Of a stretch of 64,000 nt of DNA, positions 27,752 through 36,450 are shown piece by piece. The DNA lies in assembly GCA_019636175.1 (NCBI GenBank), contig JAHBYC010000011.1, positions 1-64,000 of the forward strand, written 5' to 3'. Within the stretch, counting starts at the first letter, position 1. Each line of letters starts with the position of its first letter. The DNA is from Caulobacter sp. (GTDB lineage: Bacteria > Pseudomonadota > Alphaproteobacteria > Caulobacterales > Caulobacteraceae). The notes under the pieces were generated by a model. That model made no database searches. It saw only the letters and a program-made list of their open reading frames with translations, and had not been told where the DNA came from. The translations under genes and the position numbers were made by a program.

Positions 27752-28407
27752 TTATCTCTCCCAGATCCGAAGATATCCTCATCGATGTGCCGATCGAGCC
27801 CGATCCCGCCAAGGAGCTGAAAGGGGTCACCTGGATCGAGCATCGCGTGCTCACCATCCTGCCGCGCCTGGACAAGGAAGGCACGCCGCTGAAAGGACTG
27901 CAGTTTGCAGTCGATGTGCCGAAAGCCGACACCTTTCAGGCCGACCCAAGGGACTACATCCCCAAGATTCTCGACTACCAGATCAAGCCCGACAGCACCC
28001 TGACCGACCGGATGTGGAACATCGAGCTTCCCAACTGCGTGCCAGGGGCGGCGGAGAACCAGCCGCGCATTCTGATCATGCAGCTGGACAATGATATCGA
28101 CTGGGAATTCTCCCCTGGCGCGCCGGCCGTCACCGCCAAGGTCGAGACGGTGCCGCAGGATCCCCTGGAAAACTGCAGCCTGTACTTCGTCGACCGCGAT
28201 GGGAACTGGACCCTTCCCGGGTCTGAAGCGCCTAAAAATTGTCGACTGGTCTACTGGTCGGTGCTGGCGCGGCCGAAAAACGACGTCGGCTACTACGCCC
28301 GCAGGTTCAACTTCTATATCGACTTCATAGACCCCGAGACCGGCCAGCGAATGCGGACCATCTTCGATCCCAGCATTCCCGATCAGGGCGGCGGCAGTAT
28401 TCCGTGA
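27748..28407 (+). CDS. Hypothetical protein of the TIR-SLOG operon
   Basis: The 219-aa protein has no recognised family. It is acidic and rich in proline and aromatic residues, with predicted beta character (WTLPGSEAP, YYARRFNFYIDFIDPETG) and no signal peptide or membrane segment. It starts in an ATGA overlap with the TIR gene and is followed after 10 bases by the SLOG/cyclase-like gene, so the three are almost certainly one operon. Its position between a presumed effector and a presumed sensor suggests an adaptor or a ligand-binding module, but this is inference only. Confidence 0.75.
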   Translation: MIISPRSEDILIDVPIEPDPAKELKGVTWIEHRVLTILPRLDKEGTPLKGLQFAVDVPKADTFQADPRDYIPKILDYQIKPDSTLTDRMWNIELPNCVPGAAENQPRILIMQLDNDIDWEFSPGAPAVTAKVETVPQDPLENCSLYFVDRDGNWTLPGSEAPKNCRLVYWSVLARPKNDVGYYARRFNFYIDFIDPETGQRMRTIFDPSIPDQGGGSIP

Positions 28408-28417
28408 GTTCGTCAGC

Positions 28418-30031
28418 TTGACCGCATCCCTTCTTTCGATTGTCGCCCATGCCCGCGCCGGCGCCCTGGAACATGCCCTTCGGCTGTTTCAGGAGGCCGG
28501 TCTGGACGAGCGGACCGACGATCCAGCCGTCCTGTCGCTGAAGGGGCGCTTGCTGAAGGACCAGGCGCGCCTGGCGGAAGGAGAAGAGCGGCGGGCGCTC
28601 TACGCCCGGTCCGCGGAGGCCTATGATGCGGCGGGCGCCATCAGCTGGGGCACCTACCCGCTGATCAACGCGGCCAGCCTGTCCCTGCTGGCGGGTGATC
28701 CTGATCGTGCCCGGGCGCTCGCCGCCAAGGTCATGAGCCGCCTGGACCAGCGCGACAGCGAGCCAGATACGCCCTATTGGCGCCAGGCGACGCGGGCCGA
28801 GGCTGAACTGTTGCTCGGGCGGCATCATCAGGCGCGCGAAAGTCTCAAGGCGGCCATCGCCCTGGCTCCGAGGGCCTGGGAGGATCACGCCTCGACCCTG
28901 CGCCAGTTCGCCCTGATCCTCGAGCGGGAGAACCGGGACGCTTCCTGGCTTGCCCCCCTCCGGCCGCCACGCGTTCTGCATTTCGCCGGCCATCTGGGCG
29001 TTGACCCCCAGGACGCCGCCCTCGCCGGCCAAATCCGTGAAATGTTGCGGGTCGAAAAGATTGGCTTCGGATACGGCGCCCTCGCCGCTGGGGCCGATAT
29101 CGTCATCGCTGAAGCCTTGCTGGCGCATGGGGCCGAATTGCACCTGGTCCTGCCGACTGGCCGCGAAGTCTTCCGCGCCCTGAGCGTTGCAAGTCTGGGC
29201 GGGGATTGGGACGCCAGATTCGACGAAGTGCTGGCCCGGGCCGAGACGGTGACCTCCGTAGGGCCCACCAGCGCCCTTCCTGGGCCCCTGACCCTGATGC
29301 TGGCGGCGCAGGTCGCCATGGGTCGGGCCGCGATGCAGGCTAGATTGCTGGCCACCGAGGCGCTCCAGTTGATCATCCTGGACCCGGAAGAGAGGAGCGC
29401 CGCCGGCGGGACGGGCGGAAGCGCCTGGACGGCTACGGCCTGGGACAAGGCCGGTCGGCGGAGCCTGGTCCTGGCCTCCCCGAGGGTTCGGCCCGTGCCG
29501 CAGACCTCGGTGCTGAAGCCGACACCCGGAGAACGCTTTGTCGCCGTACTCGCTCTTGCGCCGGGAGACGATGACCAGGCCTTTTCCAGACGCCTGCCGG
29601 ATCTGTGGGCGGCGCTGGGGACCGCTTCACGTCTACCGGACGCGCCGCCGGTCTGGAGCGGAACAGGGCTTCTTCTGGCCTTTGGCGACTGCGAGACCGC
29701 CGCCGCCGCCGCGCGGCTGGCCATGCCGTTTCTCAAGGGCGGCCGGATCGCGGCCGCGGCGGGGACCGCCCAGGCCGTGCCCTTGACCGACGGGCCCATG
29801 TTGATCGTCGGCCCACCCGTCGAGACGGCGAGACGGTTGATGGCCTCGGTCCCTCCCGGCGCGGCGCTGGCGACGGCGACCTTTGCAGCGGCTCTGTGCG
29901 CCGGGGCGGACGACGGCGCCTGCTCCGGCGAGCCGGTCGGCGAGCTGCCGCCAGCCGAGATCGACGAATTGGGCGATGACCAGGACCGCTCGGTCTTCAG
30001 CCTATCCGTCGGGCTGACCCGAACGTCCTAG
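28418..30031 (+). CDS. TPR, SLOG-like and degenerate nucleotide-cyclase domain protein
   Basis: The 537-aa protein starts with TTG. Residues 10-175 are helical TPR-like repeats resembling the TRAFs-binding/DUF4071 region. Residues about 184-355 form a Rossmann-like SLOG domain (VLHFAGHL, GFGYGALAAGADIVIAEALL). Residues 372-530 resemble a class III nucleotide cyclase (FVAVLAL, LLAFGD, VGPPVETARRL, PPGAAL, ending VFSL). The metal-binding aspartates are missing: the first site reads LALAPG and GDG is changed to GTG, so the domain is probably a sensor rather than an enzyme. It is the last gene of the TIR operon, and its stop overlaps the convergent Crp-like gene. The domain calls come from pattern reading. 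Confidence 0.7.
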   Translation: MTASLLSIVAHARAGALEHALRLFQEAGLDERTDDPAVLSLKGRLLKDQARLAEGEERRALYARSAEAYDAAGAISWGTYPLINAASLSLLAGDPDRARALAAKVMSRLDQRDSEPDTPYWRQATRAEAELLLGRHHQARESLKAAIALAPRAWEDHASTLRQFALILERENRDASWLAPLRPPRVLHFAGHLGVDPQDAALAGQIREMLRVEKIGFGYGALAAGADIVIAEALLAHGAELHLVLPTGREVFRALSVASLGGDWDARFDEVLARAETVTSVGPTSALPGPLTLMLAAQVAMGRAAMQARLLATEALQLIILDPEERSAAGGTGGSAWTATAWDKAGRRSLVLASPRVRPVPQTSVLKPTPGERFVAVLALAPGDDDQAFSRRLPDLWAALGTASRLPDAPPVWSGTGLLLAFGDCETAAAAARLAMPFLKGGRIAAAAGTAQAVPLTDGPMLIVGPPVETARRLMASVPPGAALATATFAAALCAGADDGACSGEPVGELPPAEIDELGDDQDRSVFSLSVGLTRTS

Positions 30032-30699
30032 ATCACCATGCCTTCGAGGCGCCGTGGCGCGATGATCCGCAGGACGCCGTCGTCCCGGACAACGATGCCG
30101 CGCCGCTCAAGCGCATTGACGGTCCGCGAAACGGTTTCCCGCGTGGTCTGCAAGCGGACGGCCATGGCGGAAAAGACCGGGACCGGGCGGATTGATCGCA
30201 CGCCGGCGCTGTCCGGCGGGTCAGCCAGACGCAGCAGTTCGGCATGGACCCGCCCGACGGCGGACAGGGTCGTCTGAGCCACCATTCGACCCGTGGCCGC
30301 GCGCAGCTGTCTCAACAGCAGACGTGAAACCGCAAGGCCGACAGCGCTGTGGGTCTCGATCAGGTCCAGAAAGTCCGCGGCCAGGAACAGCGCCGCGCGG
30401 AGGGATTCCACCGCCACCACGTCCGCTTCATGCGGCTCCGGATCAAGTCGCGCGATGGCTCCGAACAGGTCGCCCTCGCCGTATTCCTGCAGCATCACCA
30501 GCTGCCCCTCGGCGCCATAGACCAGGGCCTGCGCCCGCCCGGCCATGACCAGCCAGGTGTCGGAGCAGGCATCGCCCTGGCGCAGGACAACCTCCCGCGC
30601 GGCATAGGCCCTGCGGGCCGCACGGCCGGCGATGGCGGCGGCTGCTTCCGGCGAGCAGGCAAAGGTACGCTGAACGAAATCCTGGAGGTCACGGTCCAT
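30028..30699 (-). CDS. Crp/Fnr-family transcriptional regulator
   Basis: This 223-aa protein has an N-terminal cyclic-nucleotide-binding fold (VLRQGD, EGDLFG) and a C-terminal winged helix (MAVRLQTTRETVSRTVNALERRGIV). The FGEIAL and RS residues that bind cAMP are changed (FGAIARL, no RS pair), and no N-terminal iron-sulfur cysteines are visible. The signal is therefore unknown; an Fnr/FixK-like group without cofactor is possible. The ATG at 30699 begins the family N-terminus. It converges with the SLOG/cyclase-like gene (4-base stop overlap) and diverges from the acyltransferase. Confidence 0.85.
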   Translation of the reverse strand: MDRDLQDFVQRTFACSPEAAAAIAGRAARRAYAAREVVLRQGDACSDTWLVMAGRAQALVYGAEGQLVMLQEYGEGDLFGAIARLDPEPHEADVVAVESLRAALFLAADFLDLIETHSAVGLAVSRLLLRQLRAATGRMVAQTTLSAVGRVHAELLRLADPPDSAGVRSIRPVPVFSAMAVRLQTTRETVSRTVNALERRGIVVRDDGVLRIIAPRRLEGMVI

Positions 30700-30825
30700 C
30701 TGTTCATCATATCGCTGGAATACGCCGAAACAGAGGGGACGGTTCGACACACCGGGGCGTATTGACGGGTGCGCGGAGGACCAGCCTGCACTACAAGCGC
30801 ACGGCAACGGTCTTAAGGGCGCTTC

Positions 30826-32808
30826 TTGAAACATCGTTCCGACATCGACGGTTTGAGGGCGGTCGCCGTCCTGCCGGTGCTGACCTTCCATGCGGGGTTT
30901 TCCCAGACGCCTGGAGGTTTTGTCGGGGTTGACGTCTTCTTCGTCATCTCCGGCTTCCTGATCACCGGAATCGTCGCCGACGAACTGGGGCGCGATGGCG
31001 GCCTGTCCCTCGCCGGGTTCTATGAGCGTCGGGTGCGGCGGATCTTCCCCGCCCTGTTCGCGATGTTGGGCCTCACCGCGCTCGCCGTGAGCCTCCTGCT
31101 GACTCCCGGCGAGGTCGTCGATTTCGCCAGGACGCTGGTTTCCGCGGTGTTTTCCGTCTCCAACGTGCAGTTCTGGCTGGGGACCGACTATTTCGGACTC
31201 GCCGCGCACCAGTTGCCGCTTCTGCACACTTGGTCCCTGGGGGTCGAGGAACAGTTCTACATGGTCATGCCGCTCGCCATGGCCCTGCTCTGGCGAGGCG
31301 CGGGCAGGGCGTCGGCGCAGGCCGTCAGCGGTCAGCCTGTGGGCGTTCCTGTTCGGGTCAAGGCGACCCTGGCCCTGGTCGCCGCGGCGTCATTCGCCTG
31401 GGCCTGCTGGGGCGCGCTCTACCAGCCGACGGCCAGTTTCTATCTGTTGCATACCCGCGCCTGGGAGCTGGCGCTCGGCGCTCTGCTGGCCGTCGGAGCA
31501 GTCCCCGCCCCGCGTGGCCGGATCCTGCGAGAGGTCCTGGCCGCCGGCGGTCTGTTGGCTATCGCCGCGGCTGTCGTCCTCTATGACGCCGAGACGCCGT
31601 TCCCGGGTTTCGCGGCCCTGGCGCCCTGCCTTGGCGCCGCCGCCATCCTGCATGCCGGCTCGAGACGGGATGACGCCCCGACCTGGACCGCCCGGCTGCT
31701 GTCGACGCCCCCGGTCGTCTTCTTCGGGCTGATCTCCTATTCGCTGTACCTGTGGCACTGGCCGGTGATCGTTCTGCAACGCGCCAGTTTCTTCCTCGGC
31801 GAGGGGCTGGACCCCAAGCTTGAAAAGCTGCTGCTGGTCGCTGTTTCCGTTGCGCTGGCCTGGCTGTCCTGGCGCTTTGTCGAGCGACCGTTCCGCAACC
31901 GGTCCTGGCTGAGCCGACGGGCCGTCTTTGCCCTGGGTGCGGCGGGTGCAGCGACCCTGACCATGCTGGCCGCGGTCCTGATTGTGGCGGACGGATTCCC
32001 GGCCCGGATGTCGCCGCAAGCCAACCAGACTGCCGGCTATCTGGCCCAGGACGGGGCCCTGACCATGCGTGATCCGGCATGCATGGCCGGGATCGGTCTG
32101 CGACGCGAGGTCGACGCCGGGCGGTGTCTCGTCCTGGCGGAGGACCGACCCAATCTGCTGCTGCTGGGCGACAGCCATTCGGCGCACCTGTGGGCGGGGC
32201 TTTCGTCCGCCCTGCCGGGCGCGAATATCATGCAGGCCAGCGCCGGCGGCTGCCGTCCTACCTGGCCGAGCGACAGCGCCGACGGAATCTGTCGCAGACA
32301 TCTGCAGCGGATATTCCAGACCTGGCTGCCACAGCATCGCCCCGACGCGGTCATCCTCGCCGCACGTTGGGAACCGGCCGACGTCAAGCCGCTGGCCGCC
32401 ACTCTGAAATTTCTCAAGGCCCAGGGCGTCCCCGTCATCCTGCTGGGGCCCGTGCCGAGATACGACCAGGAACTGCCCCGACTGCTGATCAACGCCGAAA
32501 CCCGCGCCGATCCCACCTTGCCACAGCGGCACAGGATGGACCTGGCGCCGATCGCGGACCGGCGTCTTGAGAAGGTCGCGGCCGAAAGCGGCGCGCCCTT
32601 CGTCTCGCTGTATCGTGCGCTATGTCCGGGGGACGACGCCGCGCCTTGCAGGACCCGAACGCCGGACGGCGCGCCGATGCAATACGACGGCGGGCATCTG
32701 ACCCTTGCCGGCTCACGCTATCTCGGTCGCTTGATCGCGCCGCAGATGCAGGCCGCTGTTCAAGGCCTGCCCGGCCGGTCGTCCGCCGGCGGAGCGGCGA
32801 CGCCCTAG
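30826..32808 (+). CDS. Acyltransferase-3 (OafA/YrhL-like) with C-terminal SGNH domain
   Basis: The 660-aa protein has the acyltransferase-3 membrane domain. The start HRSDIDGLRAVAVLPVLTFHAG contains the catalytic histidine, and VGVDVFFVISGFLITGI follows with about ten helices. A periplasmic SGNH domain (LLLLGDSHSAHLW near residue 447) ends the protein. This architecture O-acetylates surface polysaccharide or peptidoglycan. It starts with TTG at 30826. It is divergent from the Crp-like gene and heads a polysaccharide cluster. The phage tail fibre in this window carries an esterase-like domain that could remove such acetyl groups. Confidence 0.9.
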   Translation: MKHRSDIDGLRAVAVLPVLTFHAGFSQTPGGFVGVDVFFVISGFLITGIVADELGRDGGLSLAGFYERRVRRIFPALFAMLGLTALAVSLLLTPGEVVDFARTLVSAVFSVSNVQFWLGTDYFGLAAHQLPLLHTWSLGVEEQFYMVMPLAMALLWRGAGRASAQAVSGQPVGVPVRVKATLALVAAASFAWACWGALYQPTASFYLLHTRAWELALGALLAVGAVPAPRGRILREVLAAGGLLAIAAAVVLYDAETPFPGFAALAPCLGAAAILHAGSRRDDAPTWTARLLSTPPVVFFGLISYSLYLWHWPVIVLQRASFFLGEGLDPKLEKLLLVAVSVALAWLSWRFVERPFRNRSWLSRRAVFALGAAGAATLTMLAAVLIVADGFPARMSPQANQTAGYLAQDGALTMRDPACMAGIGLRREVDAGRCLVLAEDRPNLLLLGDSHSAHLWAGLSSALPGANIMQASAGGCRPTWPSDSADGICRRHLQRIFQTWLPQHRPDAVILAARWEPADVKPLAATLKFLKAQGVPVILLGPVPRYDQELPRLLINAETRADPTLPQRHRMDLAPIADRRLEKVAAESGAPFVSLYRALCPGDDAAPCRTRTPDGAPMQYDGGHLTLAGSRYLGRLIAPQMQAAVQGLPGRSSAGGAATP

Positions 32809-32852
32809 AGCCTGTTCCCTTTTGGCGGAACCGCCGAAAGGGAACAGGCTCT
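32807..32852. repeat. Long palindrome after the acyltransferase
   Basis: AGAGCCTGTTCCCTTT and AAAGGGAACAGGCTCT pair as a near-perfect stem, with inner GGCGG/CCGCC. It starts at the acyltransferase stop and lies between two convergent genes. It probably acts as a two-way terminator and may be a member of a genome-wide intergenic palindrome family. Confidence 0.75.
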
Positions 32853-32865
32853 GAACGAAACACGT

Positions 32866-32914
32866 AGAGCACGATTCAACGATTAGACGGTTCCGTCCAA
32901 TCGCATCGTGCTCT
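32866..32914. repeat. Second long palindrome, before the flippase stop
   Basis: AGAGCACGAT and ATCGTGCTCT form the outer stem, with CGATT/AATCG and GACGG/CCGTC inside. It reaches the flippase stop codon. Elements with this outer stem look like dispersed Caulobacterales intergenic palindromes, and here it probably terminates the converging genes. Confidence 0.7.
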
Positions 32915-34265
32915 AGGGACGCCAGGCCCAGACGCCGGCGTCGATGCCGGTTCGCATCCTCGCCACCAGCCACAGGGTGACGTTGGACACCAGCACCCCT
33001 GCGACGCTGGCGATCGCCGCGCCGGTAACGCCGAACGACGGAATCAGGACGACGCACAACAGCACCTGCGCCGCCAGGCCGAGGAAGAAGGCCTTAGTGC
33101 AGTCGCGTTCGTGCCCTGTCATGTTCAGGGTCACCGATGCGCAGCCGAAGGCGGCGTTCAGCACCTGGCCGACGGCCATGATGCTCAGGCTGCTCCATCC
33201 GGCGCTGAATGGTGGGCTGAACAGGAAGGACAGCAGCCGCCCACCGGCAAGGACCATGATCAGGGCCGGCGGAATTGCGAATGCCGTGGCGAAGACGGCG
33301 CCCTGCAGGATGGTGTTTTTCATCTGGCTGATGTCGCCCCGCGCGGAGGCGGCGGCGATGCGGGGGGCGACATTCATGATCACCGCCGTATAGCCGAGGG
33401 CGCATAGCTGAGCCGTCTGGGACGAAACCCTGAAGATCGCCACATCGGCATGGGACGACAAAAGGCCGATCAGTACGATCCCGACCTGGGCATTAAGCAC
33501 CAGGATTCCGACCGTCAGTCCCATCGGGATGATTGTCTTGATCCAGCGGCCGTCGGCATACTGCGGCGCGACGCCTTTCAGCGCCTCGGGCTTGTTGCGC
33601 CGCCACTGGAAAAGATTGACTGACAGCGACAGGATCGCCGAGGCCACGGTCAGGGCGATGGCCACCGCCGGGGTAAAGGCCGCCTTGTTCAGCCAGACGA
33701 AAACGCCGGCCAGAATCAGCAGGGTCACCGGCCGCAGAACCTGTTCCGGCCACTGACTTTCCGCAACCCGACCCAGACCGCGCAGGCTGGCGGCGGTAAT
33801 CCCCGCCCAGGAGATCAAGGCGACAAGGGGAATGGCCCAGAGATAGGTGGGATCAATCGACCGGATACCGTCCTCGGAAGTCACGGCCAGATAGCCAAGA
33901 CCCGCCAGAATCATTAGGGCCGAGGAGACGCTGACAAACTGTCGGCTACGCCGCACCAGCCCCTCGATGAGCGAGTAGTCTCCCTTGGCCACGCCCGCGG
34001 CCATTTCCTTGGCCACCAGGGTCGGCAGGCCGAACAGCGCCGGAATCGTCAGGATGGTGACGACCGAGATGACGAAGGAATACAGGCCAAACCCGGAGGC
34101 CCCCAGGGTGTGGGCCAGGAAGGCCGACAGCAGATAGGCCGCGCCGAGATTGACGATCAAAATGCCGGCTGAGATCGCCATGTGCTGAAGGCGCTGGTTC
34201 GACAAAGCCCGCGTCAGCAAGTCACACAGAAGTTTTATGGCGCTAGCCAACAGAAAAGAGCCCAC
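32913..34265 (-). CDS. Polysaccharide flippase (MOP/Wzx-like)
   Basis: The 450-aa protein has about twelve to fourteen hydrophobic segments. It starts MGSFLLASAIKLLCDLL and then shows ISAGILIVNLGAAYLLSAF, a pattern of oligosaccharide flippases in the MOP superfamily. It moves lipid-linked sugar units across the inner membrane. It is convergent with the acyltransferase and upstream on the minus strand of an AT-rich methyltransferase, so it fits an O-antigen or capsule locus. Confidence 0.85.
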   Translation of the reverse strand: MGSFLLASAIKLLCDLLTRALSNQRLQHMAISAGILIVNLGAAYLLSAFLAHTLGASGFGLYSFVISVVTILTIPALFGLPTLVAKEMAAGVAKGDYSLIEGLVRRSRQFVSVSSALMILAGLGYLAVTSEDGIRSIDPTYLWAIPLVALISWAGITAASLRGLGRVAESQWPEQVLRPVTLLILAGVFVWLNKAAFTPAVAIALTVASAILSLSVNLFQWRRNKPEALKGVAPQYADGRWIKTIIPMGLTVGILVLNAQVGIVLIGLLSSHADVAIFRVSSQTAQLCALGYTAVIMNVAPRIAAASARGDISQMKNTILQGAVFATAFAIPPALIMVLAGGRLLSFLFSPPFSAGWSSLSIMAVGQVLNAAFGCASVTLNMTGHERDCTKAFFLGLAAQVLLCVVLIPSFGVTGAAIASVAGVLVSNVTLWLVARMRTGIDAGVWAWRP

Positions 34266-34323
34266 TCATCCCTTAGGAGCACCTTCCCAAAAAGGCACTC
34301 AAGCAATGAACTAATTCAAAGAT

Positions 34324-35145
34324 TTAGAATTTTCCAAGCAATCTTTTCACTGCACGCTTGGCTCGGGCGACCACTTGCGAAACAGGACCGAAGTGATTCA
34401 ACGGTGGCGAATTTCTTGTGATCTCAAATATTCCCGGACCCTTCAATTCCTTCTGACCCTTGATTCCTATAAAAAAGGCCCATTGCTCAGCCGCATTACT
34501 ATTGTTCTTCTTCGCCAAGCTGTAGTCATTTGGCATAATTCTATAAACGCGATCGAAGCCAGCAAAGTTCAACATATCGGCAACTGCCGCCTGCGTCGGA
34601 ACAGTGACCAGATTTGTAAGTCCATTCGCCTCTTCTTCAACTGGCTCACGGATGAGCTTAAGCTCCGGAGCTGGGTCGAGCGCGTGGATAAAGGTCTGAA
34701 CAGATATTACACTTTCTGTAATATCTCCAAGGCGCTTTAGCACCGTGATTGGATCTGCCAGGTGATATAGAATACCGTAGAAAAGTGTCACGTCGAATGT
34801 GCCAAGAGGCACAGATCTATCTTCGATATCTCCGACCAGAAGTTTGAGATTATCAAGCTGAAAATGGTTCTTGATCAGCGCGGCTCTTTCAATGGGCTCT
34901 GGCCGCCCATCGATACCAACAGCATCAGCTCCCTCTTGCGCATAGCGGAAAGCATACCAAGCGTCGTTGCAAGCGACGTCGAGCACTCGCTTGCCCTTTA
35001 GGTCACCAACAACCTCCTTGATCAGCGGCTGGTCAACCGAAAGGCGCCAAGGATGCCAAGCCCCATACCAAGGACGAGTGAGCGAAAGGCCTTCGACGGG
35101 GAACGGGTGTCGCCAATCTTTGATGGCAAGAATTTCACTCGACAC
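34324..35145 (-). CDS. SAM-dependent methyltransferase, AT-rich island gene
   Basis: The 273-aa protein has motif I VLDVACNDAWYAFRYAQEGA and an acidic residue in AVGIDGR, with FDVTLFYGILYHLADP after it. It resembles methyltransferases of surface-glycan clusters. The base composition is much lower in GC than the neighbours (many AAA, AAT and ATT codons), which suggests horizontal transfer. It lies between the flippase and the 2OG-Fe(II) oxygenase. It may methylate a sugar or lipid intermediate; the substrate is unknown. Confidence 0.8.
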   Translation of the reverse strand: MSSEILAIKDWRHPFPVEGLSLTRPWYGAWHPWRLSVDQPLIKEVVGDLKGKRVLDVACNDAWYAFRYAQEGADAVGIDGRPEPIERAALIKNHFQLDNLKLLVGDIEDRSVPLGTFDVTLFYGILYHLADPITVLKRLGDITESVISVQTFIHALDPAPELKLIREPVEEEANGLTNLVTVPTQAAVADMLNFAGFDRVYRIMPNDYSLAKKNNSNAAEQWAFFIGIKGQKELKGPGIFEITRNSPPLNHFGPVSQVVARAKRAVKRLLGKF

Positions 35146-35204
35146 TGGTAGCCCCTTCTTGGTCAGTTTGGATCGCCCGATATAGAGGGCAGATCAGTCT
35201 ATTG

Positions 35205-36101
35205 TCAGTCCTGATACTCGGCCACCGTGGGCTTGGCGACGAGGGGGCGGACAAGTCCCTTGAGCCGCTCGACAATGCCGCGACGCCGGCCGAGCAGGCT
35301 GCCCTCGTCAACGCCGGGGAACCATCCGGAGGTCACGGCGAACCGGCGCACATGCGGAGTGGGCTGTCGCACCGTGACGCCGTGCAGGCTGTCATGGGTA
35401 TTCAGCATCAGCACATAGGTATTGGGCGCGTAACGGATGGTGGCGAACTCCTCCACCAGGCTCTCGTCCGCCTTGCGGGTCCAGGGATCCTGCTTCGCGC
35501 CCGGCTTCCAGCGGTAGAGCGACAGGTCGCCTCCGGTGGAATTGTCGCCCGGCGCCCGCACGTAGTAGAGGCCGACATAGGCCTTCCAGAGACTGTCGAC
35601 ATGGGGACCGCGAACGCTGGTGGGCGTAGCGACCGGCGTGTTGATGGCCACGGTCGCCCTGGCGATAATGTCTTCTTCGGCCACGGTCTCGGGCAGCCGC
35701 AGCCGGCTGGCCAGACCCTCGCCAAGACTGTCGGGATTGATCCTGCGCGACCCGGGCGTTTCACCCGGTAGGGTCACATCGGAAAACAGATCAAAGATCT
35801 TGCGGACAAAGTCAGTGCTGGTGTGGGCTTTCAGGAAATCCTGCCAGGCCGCCGGCGTCTGGTCCTTGGGTAGCTCGGTCGGCCCCCAGGACGAATAGAG
35901 GTTGAACCGCTTGTTGTTGGTCCCCGCGAGGTCGGAAGGCAGATCGGACAACGGAGGGAAGGCCGATGAGAGCGCCTGGTAGACTTCATCCGGAAGCGCG
36001 TTCTCGACGACGATGTGCGGAAACGGCTCCAGCACCAGTCGGGCCCGGTCGGCCCGATCAAGCACAGTTGGCACACGCACCGTGGTCTCGCCGTCGCTCA
36101 T
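35205..36101 (-). CDS. 2OG-Fe(II) oxygenase
   Basis: This 298-aa protein has an HxD in GPHVDSLWKAYVGLYYV, a distal histidine in HDSLHGV and the 2-oxoglutarate arginine in VRRFAVTSGWF. It is a 2-oxoglutarate oxygenase of the kind often found in glycan clusters and phages. The ATG at 36101 gives a normal N-terminus. It is 35 bases downstream of the last lysis gene on the same strand, so it could belong to either the prophage or the polysaccharide locus. It has no promoter-like motif of the phage type in front. Target unknown. Confidence 0.75.
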   Translation of the reverse strand: MSDGETTVRVPTVLDRADRARLVLEPFPHIVVENALPDEVYQALSSAFPPLSDLPSDLAGTNNKRFNLYSSWGPTELPKDQTPAAWQDFLKAHTSTDFVRKIFDLFSDVTLPGETPGSRRINPDSLGEGLASRLRLPETVAEEDIIARATVAINTPVATPTSVRGPHVDSLWKAYVGLYYVRAPGDNSTGGDLSLYRWKPGAKQDPWTRKADESLVEEFATIRYAPNTYVLMLNTHDSLHGVTVRQPTPHVRRFAVTSGWFPGVDEGSLLGRRRGIVERLKGLVRPLVAKPTVAEYQD

Positions 36102-36135
36102 GGTCACAGGCCTTCCAGTTGGGAGCGCCTTTCCC

Positions 36136-36450
36136 TTAACCTCGCCATGCGACGACGACAATGCGCGCGGCCCCCTGCCCGCCGTCAATTTTCACCGGAG
36201 TCTCATTATCGCGCCGACAGCCGGCGGCAGTGCGATGCGGCGAGGCAGGGGAAGGCGGCGGGCTGCGCAGCGGCTCAAGCGCATAGAGCTGGACCAGAGC
36301 CCAAGCCAGAAGCGCCAGCACCATGGTTGCAAGGCCGCCGAGGATCCAGGACAGCTTTTCGTTGATGCCGCGATAGCGCTCGGCACAGAGGTCCTCGTGG
36401 GCGGCGAGGCGTTGGTAGGCTCCTGCCAGGCTCAGACGCCCTTCGCTCAC
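36136..36450 (-). CDS. Small single-span membrane protein of the lysis cassette
   Basis: The 104-aa protein starts with GTG in a GTGA overlap with the previous gene's stop, so it is translationally coupled. The N-terminal part (AYQRLAAHEDLCAERYRGINEKL) resembles XhlA-type/small phage holin accessory proteins, and one transmembrane helix follows (about 35-57). The tail is proline- and arginine-rich. It could be a holin partner or membrane anchor for the lysis cassette. Confidence 0.6.
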   Translation of the reverse strand: MSEGRLSLAGAYQRLAAHEDLCAERYRGINEKLSWILGGLATMVLALLAWALVQLYALEPLRSPPPSPASPHRTAAGCRRDNETPVKIDGGQGAARIVVVAWRG

